This document shows, one piece after another, positions 45,961 to 57,224 of a stretch of 64,000 nucleotides of DNA. Source of the DNA: Gentiana macrophylla. Its lineage: Eukaryota; Streptophyta; Magnoliopsida; Gentianales; Gentianaceae. The notes below the pieces were generated by a model that saw nothing but the letters and a program-made list of their open reading frames with translations, ran no database searches and had not been told where the DNA came from. The position numbers and the translations under genes were made by a program. The stretch's first letter is position 1, and the number at the start of each line of letters is the position of its first letter. The stretch is from NCBI GenBank assembly GCA_026214975.1, contig CM047806.1:82755599-82819598 (forward strand), given 5' to 3'.

Positions 45961-46993
45961 CCATCATTTTATACAGTGACACCCAATATGAGGCATATAG
46001 TTAGGATGCTTGGATGCTTTGGCGGTAATGCTTCGATATTTTCTTCCTAAAAATTGATGCAATGCACATTATTAAAAAAACACAATGACCACAATATCTG
46101 CAAATCATGAACAGAGATTTAAGTTTATAATAACTCAATATCAAAAGCTAATAGCACCATCCTTCATAGAAAATCAATTTTTTAAAATGATGAGAAAAGT
46201 TCAGAGCTGAAAATCAGCGGATGAGGCCAAAAGAGCTGAAAATTATGAAGAAGAATTCATTATTAAGCTTCAACAGCAGGCCGGAACCCCTCCCGTTACC
46301 GTGCTCTCCTTTTCCAATCCTTCAATCATTCTCAAAACAAAACAAAAAAAACCTTCAATCACGTCTCCAGCCATTTTTTTTATAAAAATAATGATTTTTT
46401 TTTTTCTTCTTCCGGTTGATTAGTATTGTTATTATTATTTTATCCTCCCTATAAATGTTTTTGTAATTATCATCTATTAAGCCGCAGCAAAACGTGGTTC
46501 ACGCACTCTACACATATTTCTACACATATTTTCTTCTTTCTTTCTAGTAATCAAAATAAATTGCATCTCTCAATTCACTCCTTTCTTCGGCAACTATACA
46601 TTTACCCACTTGATTTGCACTATCCCAATCAATAACTTCTCATGTCTTCTATTTCTTTTTTAGGGTTTGATATTCCCACCAAATTTCTTTTCTATCACTC
46701 TTTTTTATGACTCCTCAAAATTTCCGAGTCATCCAGCTATAATGTTTTTTTAGGGTATCTCATCATCTTAAGGATGATGTTCCCCAAATCTTTTTTCCGC
46801 TCTATAATTTCTTTTATGACTCTTCCGAACTTTTTGAGTCATCCATTACAGATTCAAGCAATATGAAGTTGTGAAGAAGTTGATGCCGGTTGATATGGAG
46901 AAGTTTGTTGCACACACAATTTGAAGAAAACAAGATTCATTCATTTCGAGTCAATCCCCATGTCCATTGCATTACCATGGTATTGTGGGGGCG
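45961..46993. other. AT-rich region, no gene seen
   Basis: TTTTTATGACTC-TCC-AA-TTTC/TTTGAGTCATCCA occurs twice (46704 and 46811). The last 350 bp may be the internal 3' end of the copia element whose LTR starts at 46994. Confidence 0.45.
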
Positions 46994-47186
46994 TGTTAGA
47001 GATAATGACAAGATTGAGTTGTTTAGATAAATATGTTTGAATTCGAATTATATTAGGATATATTATTTGGTTTAGATAAACTTCTATCTATCGTCTATTA
47101 GTCTATAAATATTGTAATTGTGTTCATTATTATCAATCAGTGCAATACAATCACTTTCATATTTATCTATTTAATCCGTATTATCA
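46994..47186 (+). mobile_element. Short copia-like LTR fragment
   Basis: A PPT-like GGTATTGTGGGGGCG precedes TGTTAGAGATAATGACAAG. A TATA-like TCTATAAATATTG lies near 47101, followed by an AATACAATCA-type end near 47186. The right end and any target duplication are not certain. Confidence 0.4.
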
Positions 47187-47463
47187 AATCTACTAAAATT
47201 TCCCCTATACCTAAACTAGGTCTCATACAATGATAGTATAACAAGTATCGTTACACCAATAAACAACGAAGTAAAGAAAAGCACTACTGGGTGAAGCTTG
47301 TAAAAGTATTGGATTCTCTTTCCAAAGGACTTAATCATTTTGATGGGTTGAAAATGGAGAGAATTTTTCGGATTTCCGGTTTTTTTTTTATGGTTTGAGG
47401 CTTTTGGAAACCCCAGCCACTTGATTTGATCCAGGTTGCTTCAACCCATTCCTTCTTTGTAAG

Positions 47464-47726
47464 AAATCCTAGCTAATCAAGATCGTGGAAAGGACGATGG
47501 TTCTTCCATGATAGGAGGAAAGACCTCATCTTCTTCATCATATGCGGTGCCAAGAAAATCCAAGATGTGGACTTATGAAAAGCCATCCGATGCTGGTATG
47601 GATGAGCTTCTAGAAGTTTTGGGGTACAAATTGAAATCCCCTGATATGGCTGATGTTGCCCTGAAGTTTGAACAATTGGAGATGGTGATGGGTTCTTCAA
47701 TGGAAGATGGAGATTCTCATCTTTAG
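47464..47726 (+). pseudogene. DELLA (GRAS) gibberellin-response regulator, N-terminal fragment
   Basis: The frame contains SKMW, then DAGMDELLEVLGYKLKSPDM and ADVALKFEQLEMVMG, an almost perfect DELLA/LEQLE region that in real DELLA proteins binds the gibberellin receptor GID1. It ends at TAG (47724-47726) after about 72 codons from ATG 47508. A DLVTW-like remnant follows in the shifted frame at about 47730, perhaps from the VHYNP block. The family is usually 500-620 residues, with the GRAS domain C-terminal, and no GRAS sequence follows. The codons upstream of 47508 (NQDRGKDDGSS) are open and DELLA-like, so the original start was probably further 5' and is lost. It lies directly next to the MADS cluster. 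Confidence 0.82.
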
Positions 47727-47814
47727 CCGACCTGGTAACATGGACGCGAGACCGTTGAATAATAGACTTATCCACATGACAAAATTGATTAAGGGAAATT
47801 TAGGAAAGTTAAAA

Positions 47815-48052
47815 AAAGATAAAAACAAACATGTACACATTCATTTCATTGATTGAAAACACAGACCATACAAACCAAAAACAAGAAACAACAATGCTTT
47901 CATCCATTGAAAACCCTATTAAAAGGCAATCATGGAAACTAAAACTGGTTGAAAACAACAAATTGACATCGAAACACAGATCACAGACACACATAAAACA
48001 ACAACACACACAAACTAGCACTTCTTCTTAATTATTAGGACTTTAATCATCA
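47815..48052 (-). other. 3' untranslated-like region of MADS copy 1
   Basis: This A/C-rich block (on +) matches 53370-53640, 55745-55950 and 57830-58090 and marks the same position in each duplicated unit. Confidence 0.65.
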
Positions 48053-48899
48053 TTAATTAAAGCTTGGACCAACACCATCATCATTGATCTTCTTCCTTTC
48101 TTCAGTTTTTTGACTAGCACTTGTTTTCTCTAGTTTTTCAATTCTTTCGGATACTACTTTCATCAGATCTTGAAGTTGAGCTCTATCTAACCTGCAGTGA
48201 CGGATTCAAAAAATATATATCATAAAAAATGATTTAATATTTTTCGTACATCAAATTAAATACGAGATATACCCAATACTAGTGTCACAACCATTCTAAC
48301 ACAACAAATTACACACCATGATGTTGCAGTAGAACCTCTCGCTGCCACACATGCTTGATCCTATTGATACATTTGTTGTGTCAAAATGGTTATGGCGGTA
48401 ACACTATTTGTTAAAAATCCCTTGATGAGTAAAACCAATTCACCGAAGGGCGAAGTTCTTTTATTTGTTTATTTTTTCATCGCACAAACCTAATCACACA
48501 CACACACACACACACACATATCTATAAATAATATATAGACGAAGGGATTTAACTCAATTACCCACAAAATTCGACCCAAACCCGCTATTGACCCTACTTA
48601 TACCCACAAAACCTTATTTTTATAAAAAGAAAATGCTGAAAAAACACAAAGGATTACACAATATTAGCACATTAATAGCATATATAACCAAAAAGGGAAG
48701 ATTCCACAATAATGGCACATTAATAGCATTTATATTCAAATCAATTTAAAGAAAATTAAAAACCCCCTTAAAAAAACGACTCTTAAAGAAAACAATTAAA
48801 AAACCATTTAAAAAGAAAAAAAAGAGACATATTGATATTTGTTTTTTTAACATCAGAACAAAAAGAAATAAAAAGACATGTTGATATTTTTGTTATTTT

Positions 48900-49200
48900 T
48901 TTAAATAAATAAATTGCATGACACGCTTTGCGATATACGTGTATTGACATTTTTGTCATTTTTTAAAAATAGGAGGATCGTGGAAAGATAGGATATTTAC
49001 GGAATTACTGTTTTTTTTAAATAGGCGATTTTTTTTTTGAAAATAAATAAAATGCATGACACACTTTGTCAGATACGGATATTGATTTATATTTTTTGAT
49101 TATGCGGATTTTTTTATGTTAAAAATAAATTAAAAAATCAATCAGAATACTTAAAAGAATAAAATGCATAACTCGCTCTGTGACATACGAATATTGATAT
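48900..49200. repeat. Degenerate repeats inside the Helitron
   Basis: Variants of 'AAATGCATGACACGCTTTG' followed by 'GATATACGTATTGATATTTT' recur at 48916, 49053 and 49165. Confidence 0.6.
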
Positions 49201-49868
49201 TTTTTTTATTTACACCACAGTCATTCCAAAAAAAACTTACAAAACAGTCATTCCATGTTACAAAAATATTTTGTTTGCTTCAAGGTTTTTTTTTATATAA
49301 CTCATTTAATGTATTCTGAATTATATCATCTACGTCAATCTTTTATTTTTATCTTTAGTCATACCTTTTTTTTTGCTATGCATTTAAAAAACAGTACTTT
49401 TTTTTTCTTAAAAGGACCATTCTTCCTTTACATTTTTTTTATGAAAATACTTGCTTTCAAAAGCTAGAATTTCATCCATTATATCAGGTACAAAGATATG
49501 CAATGGCTTCCTTCGTGGTCATGAAAGGAATGGTCATGAGAATTAAATGCGATAATTATTAACAATTGTTTGAATGATTTTTTTTGTGTATGTTTGCATG
49601 AAAATTAAATTCGATAACTAATGGAAATAGTTTGTATGCGAATTTTGTTTTTGTTATTTTTGTTTTTGTGTTTGTATGAGATTTAAATGCGATAATTAAT
49701 AGCCATACTCTGAATGATTTTTTTTGACATGTGTTTGAATGATAATCAAAGACAATAATTAATGGACATGTGATGAAAAATGAATGTGATAATATTGGTT
49801 ACTTCTTAAAAAATTAGAAAAATGGAAATCAAAGGCGGTTTAGCAATAAATTTATATTTTTTCCCGGA

Positions 49869-49885
49869 GGGGGGGGGGGGGGGGG
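49869..49885. repeat. Run of 17 G
   Basis: A homopolymer G tract (preceded by GGA, followed by TGGTGG) that could form a quadruplex. Its length is uncertain by sequencing. Confidence 0.85.
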
Positions 49886-50303
49886 TGGTGGTATGTCCGT
49901 GTGTGGTGTGGGGCGGAAAAAATAACTTATGGTTATTTAGTTTTCATTATTCAATGACATTTTGATCATGCACGCAATTGTACACTATTATTTATTTTAC
50001 ACTATTATTTATTATTTGTTCTCATTTTAAGTTTCATTTATACACTTCTATTGTTTCGTGCATTATCCTTGGGTTTGGTGGCAAGGATTCAGGACATGTG
50101 ACAAATATCAGAGAAAATATATTCTGTAACAATTGCTTTAGTGTCTTTGCTCTACGTAGGATTTTATAAATATTTAGCACCAAATGTTTATTGAAACTGA
50201 ATGCTTTCATTAAACATATCATGAGTTCACATTGTCAAAATTAGTACTTATTTTCTCATTCCCCGTGCATTATGCACGGGTTTATGACTAGTATATATAT
50301 ATA

Positions 50304-52242
50304 TGTAACATCCCGAATTTTCGTAAAAGGGTAAAATAGTCATTGGGTGTATTTACTACGACCTAATTATTATTTGTCCCATTTATTTAATTAAAAATTA
50401 ATTAATTAAAGGATTTAGCTATTAATTATAAAGGATTTAATTATTGGCTATAAAAAGGAAATAATCCCCAAATCACTGCTTTTTATTTCATACGCAACTT
50501 CAAGAAAAAGAAAAGGAACGGGCGCAACATAGCAGCAGAGGCAGAGAAGAAAGCGAAATAAAAGGAGAACGCGTGTGATCAATCCGTTCATCTGCTCAAG
50601 ATGCCGCAGAGAGAAAAGTGATCGGTAGCGAGGAGACGCAACTTTGGAAAATAACATCTCTCAATTTCGTAAGTTTTCGGTTTAGCCCTAGTTTTCGGTA
50701 TTCGTAGAGTTCGATTCTTGAAAAATTCGTATCTTTCAATCCGTAACTCTGTTTTTCAGCCATGAGTAGTCGAAACGATCGTCTTGGAGCGTAGATCATT
50801 CTAAAAATAGTTATGCAACAGTTAATCCAGGAAATCTGCAGTTTTATGGACTTTTTCAGTTTCAGTTTTCTGCAAAGAAGTAGGATCTTAGGGTTTCTCG
50901 TTGATCAAATAGGTTTTGGGGTTGAGGATCAACAGTTGTTGCAGTTGCTTGACGTTTTGCTTTCGGTTTTGCTGGAAATTAAGGTAAGAGGCTCTTCATA
51001 ATGAGTAATTATAGTTTTATAATGATAGGTTGAGTTTTGGTGAGTTTTGGTGTTGTTTGGTGATAGAATTCATGCTAAGTTGTAATTAATAAGATGTGAT
51101 ATGTTTTGGTATATTTGTGTTGAGTTTTAAATTTCTATTTTTTGATCTAATAACATTAAATGAAAATGAACAATCCCGATTGAGTTTCGATTCGTCAGCT
51201 TAAAACACCGAATGTACTCTTAAAGGGAGTTGAAGTTCGGATCCGTCGGAAGAGCATGAAAGGGCTTGTGCTTTGATGGATTAGTATTCATCAATGTCTG
51301 TGTAATTGCTAGGCCTTGTCCGTGTCTAATGGTCTAGGAAAGAGAGTAGTATGTGTGAGGGGGATTACTTGAAAACACTTAGGTGGCTAGTTAACAATAG
51401 ATAATAATTACATATGTGTAGTAAAAGATAAAACGTCACTTATTCTCGGTTAGGCACTCTTTCATATCGGCGATGTGATACGTTCATAAAAGGTGAACAA
51501 CGTTCACTGGCCTATAAACGGTGAATGGCGGTGGAGGAAATTCATCGGACGATACGCATACCGGGAGACCACGAGCTAATCGGTGTTAATCACCGTTAGT
51601 TAGCAAGTATATCTTGATCGATGAACGCCATGCGCGCAGTGTCCTTGAGTAATGATGTAACAAAGATAAGCTAAGCTAGAAACGTTTAGTCATGACATGT
51701 CGATGGGCATGGATTGAACCCTAGATTGAGTCGGTCTCATAAAGATAATTTAATAATCATAATAATAACCCTCGTTGTATAACTTAGTTATTCATTAGTT
51801 ATTCACTTTTACTAAGTACTTTGTACTTACCTCCTTTGCATTTTCTTTTGTATGCATTGTGGGGTGAGAAGACGAACAGGTTGATCAGGTAGATGACTAC
51901 TTTTGAAGTCTTGACGAAGTTTCTAGTTCCTTTTATTTGTAAAGGTTGTACTAGACTAGTTGTATTTATTTTCTTAGACTTATTGTATTTCTACTTTTAA
52001 GACCTCGTATGGTATAAGTCTTTGGGTTTTTCGTCGTTGTAATTTAACTATCCATCTTTAGTATGGTTAATTTCTATTCTTAGTAGCATTTATGTTTTAC
52101 CCGAATCTTTTTAGCTTCCGTTTGCTTTTATTTGGTAAGACGACGTAGAGGCTTGCGTATAATATTAGATTTATTTAATGCTATACGCGCCGAACGTTTC
52201 TCTTCCGGATAAGGGTTCGGTATCCGGGAGCGGGGCGTTACA
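50304..52242 (+). mobile_element. Solo LTR of a Tekay-like gypsy element (TSD ATATA)
   Basis: It starts TGTAACATCCCGAATTTTCG and ends GGAGCGGGGCGTTACA. Parts match the chromovirus LTR at 9358-11477 in reverse (for example GAAGTTCGGATCCGTCGGAA near 51230). ATATA lies on both sides (50299-50303, 52243-52247), although in an AT run. There is no internal region, so it arose by LTR-LTR recombination. Confidence 0.8.
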
Positions 52243-52440
52243 ATATATATATAAAAGAAATCACCGGGGCGACTGTCACGGGTCGCAGAAGGGTGCTAAC
52301 ATGTCGAAAGTGATCTTTTCATTCAATATCATAGCTTCAATCTCTCAGCTTTCATTCCTTAACTTCTGGAGTTGCTCTCTCAAGTGGTTGATTTTGTTCA
52401 GAAGGAACTCTTCTTTCCTATTCTTTTTTTTTTTGGAAAA

Positions 52441-52806
52441 TGAAAGGGGATTTTTTTTAAATGAAAAAGTTGATTAAGCTATTGTAATTAGATGAATGTG
52501 ATGATATTTTGTCTTAGCAATGTAGGAATTTTTATAGGGGAAAGAAAAGGGTGTATTCACATTTTTCTTGGTCAAAGATGAATGAGCATAGAAGGTTAAT
52601 TAGTTACACCTCATTTAATGATACTTTTACCGCAGTTTTTAATTTATTCATTTAGATTTATGATGATTAATTATATTAGGCATTGTAAATAAATAGTGAT
52701 TAAATTCCGGGTCCCTTATTTTTATCTCTCTTTAAATTAGCATCTATCTTTTATATTGATAATTATAGTCCACTAAATTTTCTTTTTTTGTTATACTTTT
52801 ATGGTG
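52441..52806 (-). promoter_or_regulatory. Promoter-like region of MADS copy 1
   Basis: TATAAAAA on the - strand at 52536-52529. Further upstream, the block around 52550-52640 (TGGTCAAAGATGAATGAGCA, AGGTTAATTAGTTACACCTC) is nearly the same as 56670-56750 of copy 3. The shared block suggests ancestral regulatory sequence. Confidence 0.55.
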
Positions 52807-53170
52807 ATTTATATAAACTTTGAAGATGTCTGGATTCGTCAAGTATAAATTGTATCAAGTATTTTGAAAACATTGAAGGTATCACTATTCGTCAATTTTG
52901 AATTATATCAAATGTTTTGAAACCATTGGCGATATCATGATTCATCAAGTATGAATTGTATCAAGTTTTTTTTCAAACTGCTGGTGACATCAGGATTCAT
53001 CAAGTATGAACTGTATCAAGTGTTTCAAAACTACTGGCGATATGAGGATTCATCAAGTATGAATTGTATCAAATGTCTGAAACCATTGACAATATCTTGA
53101 TGTTCGTCAAGTATGCATCGTATCAAGTGTTTTAAAACTGTTGGCGGTAATATGATTTGTCAAGTATGAA
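52807..53170. repeat. 53-bp minisatellite, array 1 (about 7 units)
   Basis: The consensus starts AACCATTGGCGATATCAGGA, continues TTCATCAAGTATGAATTGTA and ends TCAAGTGTTTTGA. Units are degenerate. The same family occurs at 57225, 59725 and 62905. Confidence 0.88.
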
Positions 53171-53666
53171 TTATTTATGTGTAATATTTTCCAAGGCCAT
53201 TTTATATAGTATAAGCCCACACTCGATGGGGTGCTTTGAAGTACGTTGTGTTTAATTGTATAAATTATTTATCTTTTCAACCATTTAAGTTTTTAGAACA
53301 AATGATAATTAAACGTCCTATTGTAGGTCAAGTACAAGTAGGTCAGCACCAAAGATTAAAAAAAAACACACACACACACACACATTAATTTCATTAACAG
53401 AAAACATTGACCATTACAAATCAAAAACAAGAAATAACTACAAAAACCTAATTAAACTGCCAAAGTGCAAACACTGAAACTAAAAAGGGAATGAAACTGG
53501 ATGAGAAACACAAATAATGACACACACTGAAACACAAAACAAACACATGCAAAATCAATGCAACATATAAAACAACAACATCGCCACAAACCAATACTTC
53601 TTTTTATGGGCACTTCTAACATGGTCCCTTCATGTCTGATGAATGACCTGACGTGGTATCATCCTG

Positions 53667-55101
53667 TGTTGGAAATATAGTATTGATTTGCATATTGGAT
53701 TACAAATTCTGACAAATTCACATGAAGCAATTGCACAATTTAGAAAACATAAAGTTCTGAAGAAAAACTTAAAATATGCAACATTTATTTCCATATAAAC
53801 ATATAATGCACACATTGAATCAAAAATGCAGAAAACGAAACTAAAATGAAAACTTATTTGTTAGACTGAGGCGCGTAAAACACCGTCCTTAAGACTTTAT
53901 TGCCCCGATTAAATGCCCACGGATATAGAAATAGTCTCCCAAGATACAATAGTCTTTACATTATTTTGATTGTGGCACTTCAATGCGAACAAGCGGTCGA
54001 ACTGATTCAGCCTTGTTATCTCATACTTGTGTTCATATAGAAAATGTGTTTTCTATTTTTGCAGAATTTCGGTAAGCATAAAAAGTTTGTTGTTTTCATT
54101 CAAGGCAATGGGATTATATAGGCAGAGCAGAGCTGTTTGGAAGAAAAGCATCTCTTCAGAATTTCAGTTGGTGGTTGGTTAATATTCTGCACATGAACTG
54201 AATTTCTGTCTTTAAAACTTTATTGCCCAGATTAAATACCCACGGTTATGGAAACAGTCTCCCAAGATACAATAATCTTTACATTGTTCCGATTGTGGCA
54301 TTTCAATGCGAACAAAAGTGGAACTGATTCAGCCTTGTTATCTCAGACTTGTGTTAATGTTTAAAATGTGTTTTCTATTTTTGCAGAATTTCGGTATGCA
54401 GAAAAAGCCTGTTGTTTTCATTAAAGGCAATGAGATTATATAGGCAGAGCAAAGCAGTTTGGAATAGAAGAATCTCTTCAGAATTTCAGTTGGAGGTTGG
54501 TTAATATTCTGTACTTTAACAGAATATCGATATGCGTGTTCATTAATTTCTGAACTGGCTTGACTTCAACAGATGCTTTGCATTATGCGATTTATTCAAA
54601 CTGATTGGATTCAGAAAATTTAATGTTGAGCTGGCCCAAAAATATTAATATTGGTCCAAGCCAAGCCAAGGCCCAACCACAAGTTGAGCCGACCCAAGCT
54701 GGACGGCGGCGCTAGTGTGGGGTTCTGAATCAACAAGCATCTAAGTCCTCCCTCCTCTAAGAAATTCTCTTGCACTTTAAGGATTCCCTCTTAATGTAAC
54801 TCTCCCACTTAAATAGTAAGTTATCTTGAGTTCCATTACCTATGTGGGACAAATGGAACACATTTCCTTTACAACACCCACATAAATCACTTTACATTTA
54901 GGCATTAATTTCTCATTCACACGATATCAGAATCGAATGATTCAAAATTCTAACATCAACTACTCTCTTAGTAGTTTCCGAATCTATTTTTAGCTCCCAG
55001 AAATTCAATCTGTAAGTTATTCAAAATTGTGCCTGAAGTAGACTGCTCGCCACTTACACTTAGACCTAGTTTAAGCTAAAAAACACACTTAAAGTTCTTA
55101 C
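53667..55101 (-). mobile_element. Solo LTR-like insertion in MADS copy 2 (TSD TCCTG)
   Basis: It starts TGTTGGAAATATAG and ends AAAGTTCTTACA on the + strand. TCCTG flanks it at 53662-53666 and 55102-55106. Copy 4 has an uninterrupted CATCCTGACC at this point, an empty site. A TATA-like TATTTAAGTGGGAG on the - strand suggests - orientation. Confidence 0.68.
53885..54530. repeat. 323-bp tandem duplication inside the solo LTR
   Basis: Segment 53885-54207 is repeated at 54208-54530 with about 88-90% identity by eye. Shared blocks include AACTGATTCAGCCTTGTTAT and TTTTCTATTTTTGCAGAATT. Confidence 0.9.
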
Positions 55102-55400
55102 ATCCTGAGCATAGATTGTAAATCACCAATTACAGTCTCTGTTGGTGGCACATCACGTCAGGTCACTCCTCAAACAGACAGACCATAGAATCTCTTCTCT
55201 GCTAATAGGGCTTTAATCATGGCTCAAGCTTGAGCCAGTACCGTTATTTGTTCAAACCTCTCTATTGACATCATTTTCTAATTTATATTGTTCAATTATC
55301 AAGTCTCTTCGTTGGCAATTTTGTGTCATTTATATGCTTATCTTCGACGATGGTCTAAACTTTTGTCATAAGACCACACTGAAGGCATGACGGCGTCAGG

Positions 55401-55744
55401 AATTGAAGTTGATGTGAGCTAGTGTATATAATATTTGAATAGTCGAGTGGGCTGGATTGAGACCGCGATAAACTGAATTGGATTCTATCTTTGAATGTAA
55501 CACAAAAAATTCCGGGTAGGCTTAGCCCCCTTAGCCATATAACTAACTACTTACATCGATCCTTGCTCAAGGGGGGACATGTTCAAGTACGTTGTGTTAA
55601 AACGTATAATTTTTCTACCTTCCTAACTGCTTAAGTGTTTGGAAGAAATAATAATTCAACAACTCTTATGAGTCGAGTATGAATGACTCACGAATAGCCC
55701 GATTTAGTTGTATATGATTCTTAGTTATTTGCAACAATAGAGGT
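55401..55744 (-). other. Spacer between MADS copies 2 and 3
   Basis: No gene. Part of it (GTTCAAGTACGTTGTGTTAA, 55580-55640) matches the spacer before other units (53230-53330, 57680-57790). Confidence 0.55.
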
Positions 55745-55959
55745 AAAAACAAACACACATTCATTTCACTCATTGATAACACAGACCATTAGAAATCAAA
55801 AACAAGAAACAACAATGCTTCACTACACCCGTTGACCCCCTATTTTAAAATGCAAACACAGAAACTAAAACTGCATGAAAACAACAAAACTAACACCGAA
55901 ACACAGAAAACATACACATAACAACACCACCACAACAACACACAAACAAACACTTCTTC

Positions 55960-56541
55960 TTAATTAAGGCTTTATGTTTTTCAATTCCTTCATTAATTTT
56001 TTTAAATCCTTCAGAAGATACTTTCATTACATCGTGAACTTGAGCTTTATCTAACCTGCAGTGACGGATTCATAAAAAAAACAATCATTAAAGACAAGTT
56101 TTAATATCTTTCGTAATCACCTTAACACAACAAATTCCACCCCATGATGTTGCAGTGGGGCCCTCTCGTGATTTGACATCTATTTACAAGGTGTCTTTCT
56201 GCCATATCATGCTTAGCGGTTAGTCCTATGATACATCAGAGTGTGTCAGAATGGTTGTGACAGTAGCATTTTTTTTTTCTAAAAAATCATTGGATGAGTA
56301 ATAACAAATATATATAGATATATACAAAATGAAAAGAAAAAAATCACGGGGGCGACCGCCATCGGTGTCGGAAGGGTGCTAACATGTCAAAAGTCTTTTC
56401 ACCCCTCATGAGTTGGATAACCAATATCATAGTTTCTTTCTCTCGGTTTTCGTTCCTTAACTTCTGGAGTTGCTCTCTCAAATGGTTGATTTTGTTCACA
56501 AGGAACCTTTCTTGCCTATTCATGTTTTTATTTCCCTTCAA
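55960..56541 (-). pseudogene. Type I MADS-box copy 3, MADS domain and 3' end missing
   Basis: Exon 1 remnant 56541-56384 encodes FLVNKINHLREQLQKLRNEN and REKETMILVIQLMRGEKTFD. The donor AT|GTTAGC at 56383 and the acceptor TGCAG at 56056 define a 328-bp intron. Exon 2 from 56055 reads LDKAQVHDVMKVSSEGFKKI. It then runs into 3'UTR-like sequence without the usual C-terminus. As in copy 1, the MADS domain has been lost and the 5' leader is fused to the post-MADS helix. This copy gives the best view of the small intron that was invaded in copy 1. Confidence 0.72.
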
Positions 56542-56569
56542 ATTCTCAAAAGAGAGAAAGGGTTTTTTT

Positions 56570-56808
56570 TAATTGAAAAGTTTATTAAGCTATTGGTATT
56601 TGATGAATGTGATGATTTTTTTTGCCTTAGGAACGTGGGTATTTGTAGGTGAAAGAAAATGGTGTATTCACATTTTCCTTGGTCAAAGATGCTTAAGCAT
56701 AGAAGGTTAATTAGTTACACCTCATTTAATAATACTTTTACCACATTTTTTTATATAGTATTTATTTTGATTTATGATTAACTATATTAGGGATTGTAAT
56801 AGTTAGTA
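56570..56808 (-). promoter_or_regulatory. Promoter-like region of MADS copy 3
   Basis: It matches the upstream block of copy 1. The TATA position reads ACAAATAC instead of ATAAATAC, so the box seems lost. Confidence 0.45.
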
Positions 56809-57084
56809 CTCCGTCCGTCCAAAAATATAAATCACTCTACATATTTTTGTTTGTTCCATAATCTAAGCCATCATTCTAAATTACCAGTGAACCATTTATT
56901 ACTCTTTTATCTATCGTACCTCCAATTTATTAAGAATTCAACTACTTTACACTACTTTATAATCATTTCATTAATGATAGTCAAAGGCTATTTTAGGTAT
57001 TTTCAATAAAATTTATGACATTCAACAACTTTTTTAATGTTTGTGAAAACACTCAAAATAACTTATATTTTGGGACGGAGGGAG
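56809..57084. mobile_element. Stowaway MITE (276 bp, TSD TA)
   Basis: The ends CTCCGTCCGTCCAAAAATAT and (reverse) CTCCCTCCGTCCCAAAATAT are typical Stowaway terminal inverted repeats. TA flanks it at 56807 and 57085. Copy 1 (52690-52710) has the joined empty site. Confidence 0.92.
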
Positions 57085-57224
57085 TAAATAAGTAATATTT
57101 AAAAGGAATAATTAAATTTCCAATCCCTTATTTTTCTTTATTCTCTTTAAATTAGCACGTATCTTTCATATTGATAATTATGGTCCACTAACTTTTTTCT
57201 TATATACTTTTAGGGTGATTTATA

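Larger units (their letters stand above)
48521..50291 (+). mobile_element. Non-autonomous Helitron
   Basis: The 5' end is TCTATAAATAATATATAGAC, preceded by A. The 3' end has the hairpin CCCGTGCATTATGCACGGG at 50262-50280, then TTTATGA and CTAG at 50288-50291, followed by T. The A|TC...CTAG|T junctions, 3' hairpin and absence of target duplication are the Helitron hallmarks. No Rep/helicase is seen. MADS copy 3 lacks this insertion at the equivalent intron position. Confidence 0.75.
48053..52440 (-). pseudogene. Type I MADS-box (M-gamma, AGL80-like) copy 1, MADS domain missing
   Basis: Exon 1 remnant 52440-52301 encodes KEEFLLNKINHLREQLQKLR and has a TGA soon after. Exon 2, 48191-48053, encodes LDRAQLQDLMKVVSERIEKL and ends at TAA. 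Both splice sites (AT|GTTAGC and TGCAG|GTTAG) match those of copy 3. The 4.1-kb intron holds a Helitron (48521-50291) and a solo LTR (50304-52242). The DNA-binding domain that should precede exon 1 is deleted, so the 5'UTR-like sequence joins the post-MADS helix directly. Type I M-gamma proteins act in the female gametophyte and endosperm, but this copy cannot bind DNA. Confidence 0.72.
53360..55400 (-). pseudogene. Type I MADS-box copy 2, only 3' part left
   Basis: The 3'UTR-like block 53370-53666 and the following sequence from 55102 match copy 4 (57830-58260) collinearly. Between them is a solo LTR. The exon 2 end is readable on the - strand as GTGSSLSHD before TAA (55213-55215), corresponding to AGPNSSHD of copy 4. 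A TGA lies a few codons upstream and the frame decays by 55400. No exon 1 or MADS domain is present before copy 3. Confidence 0.6.
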
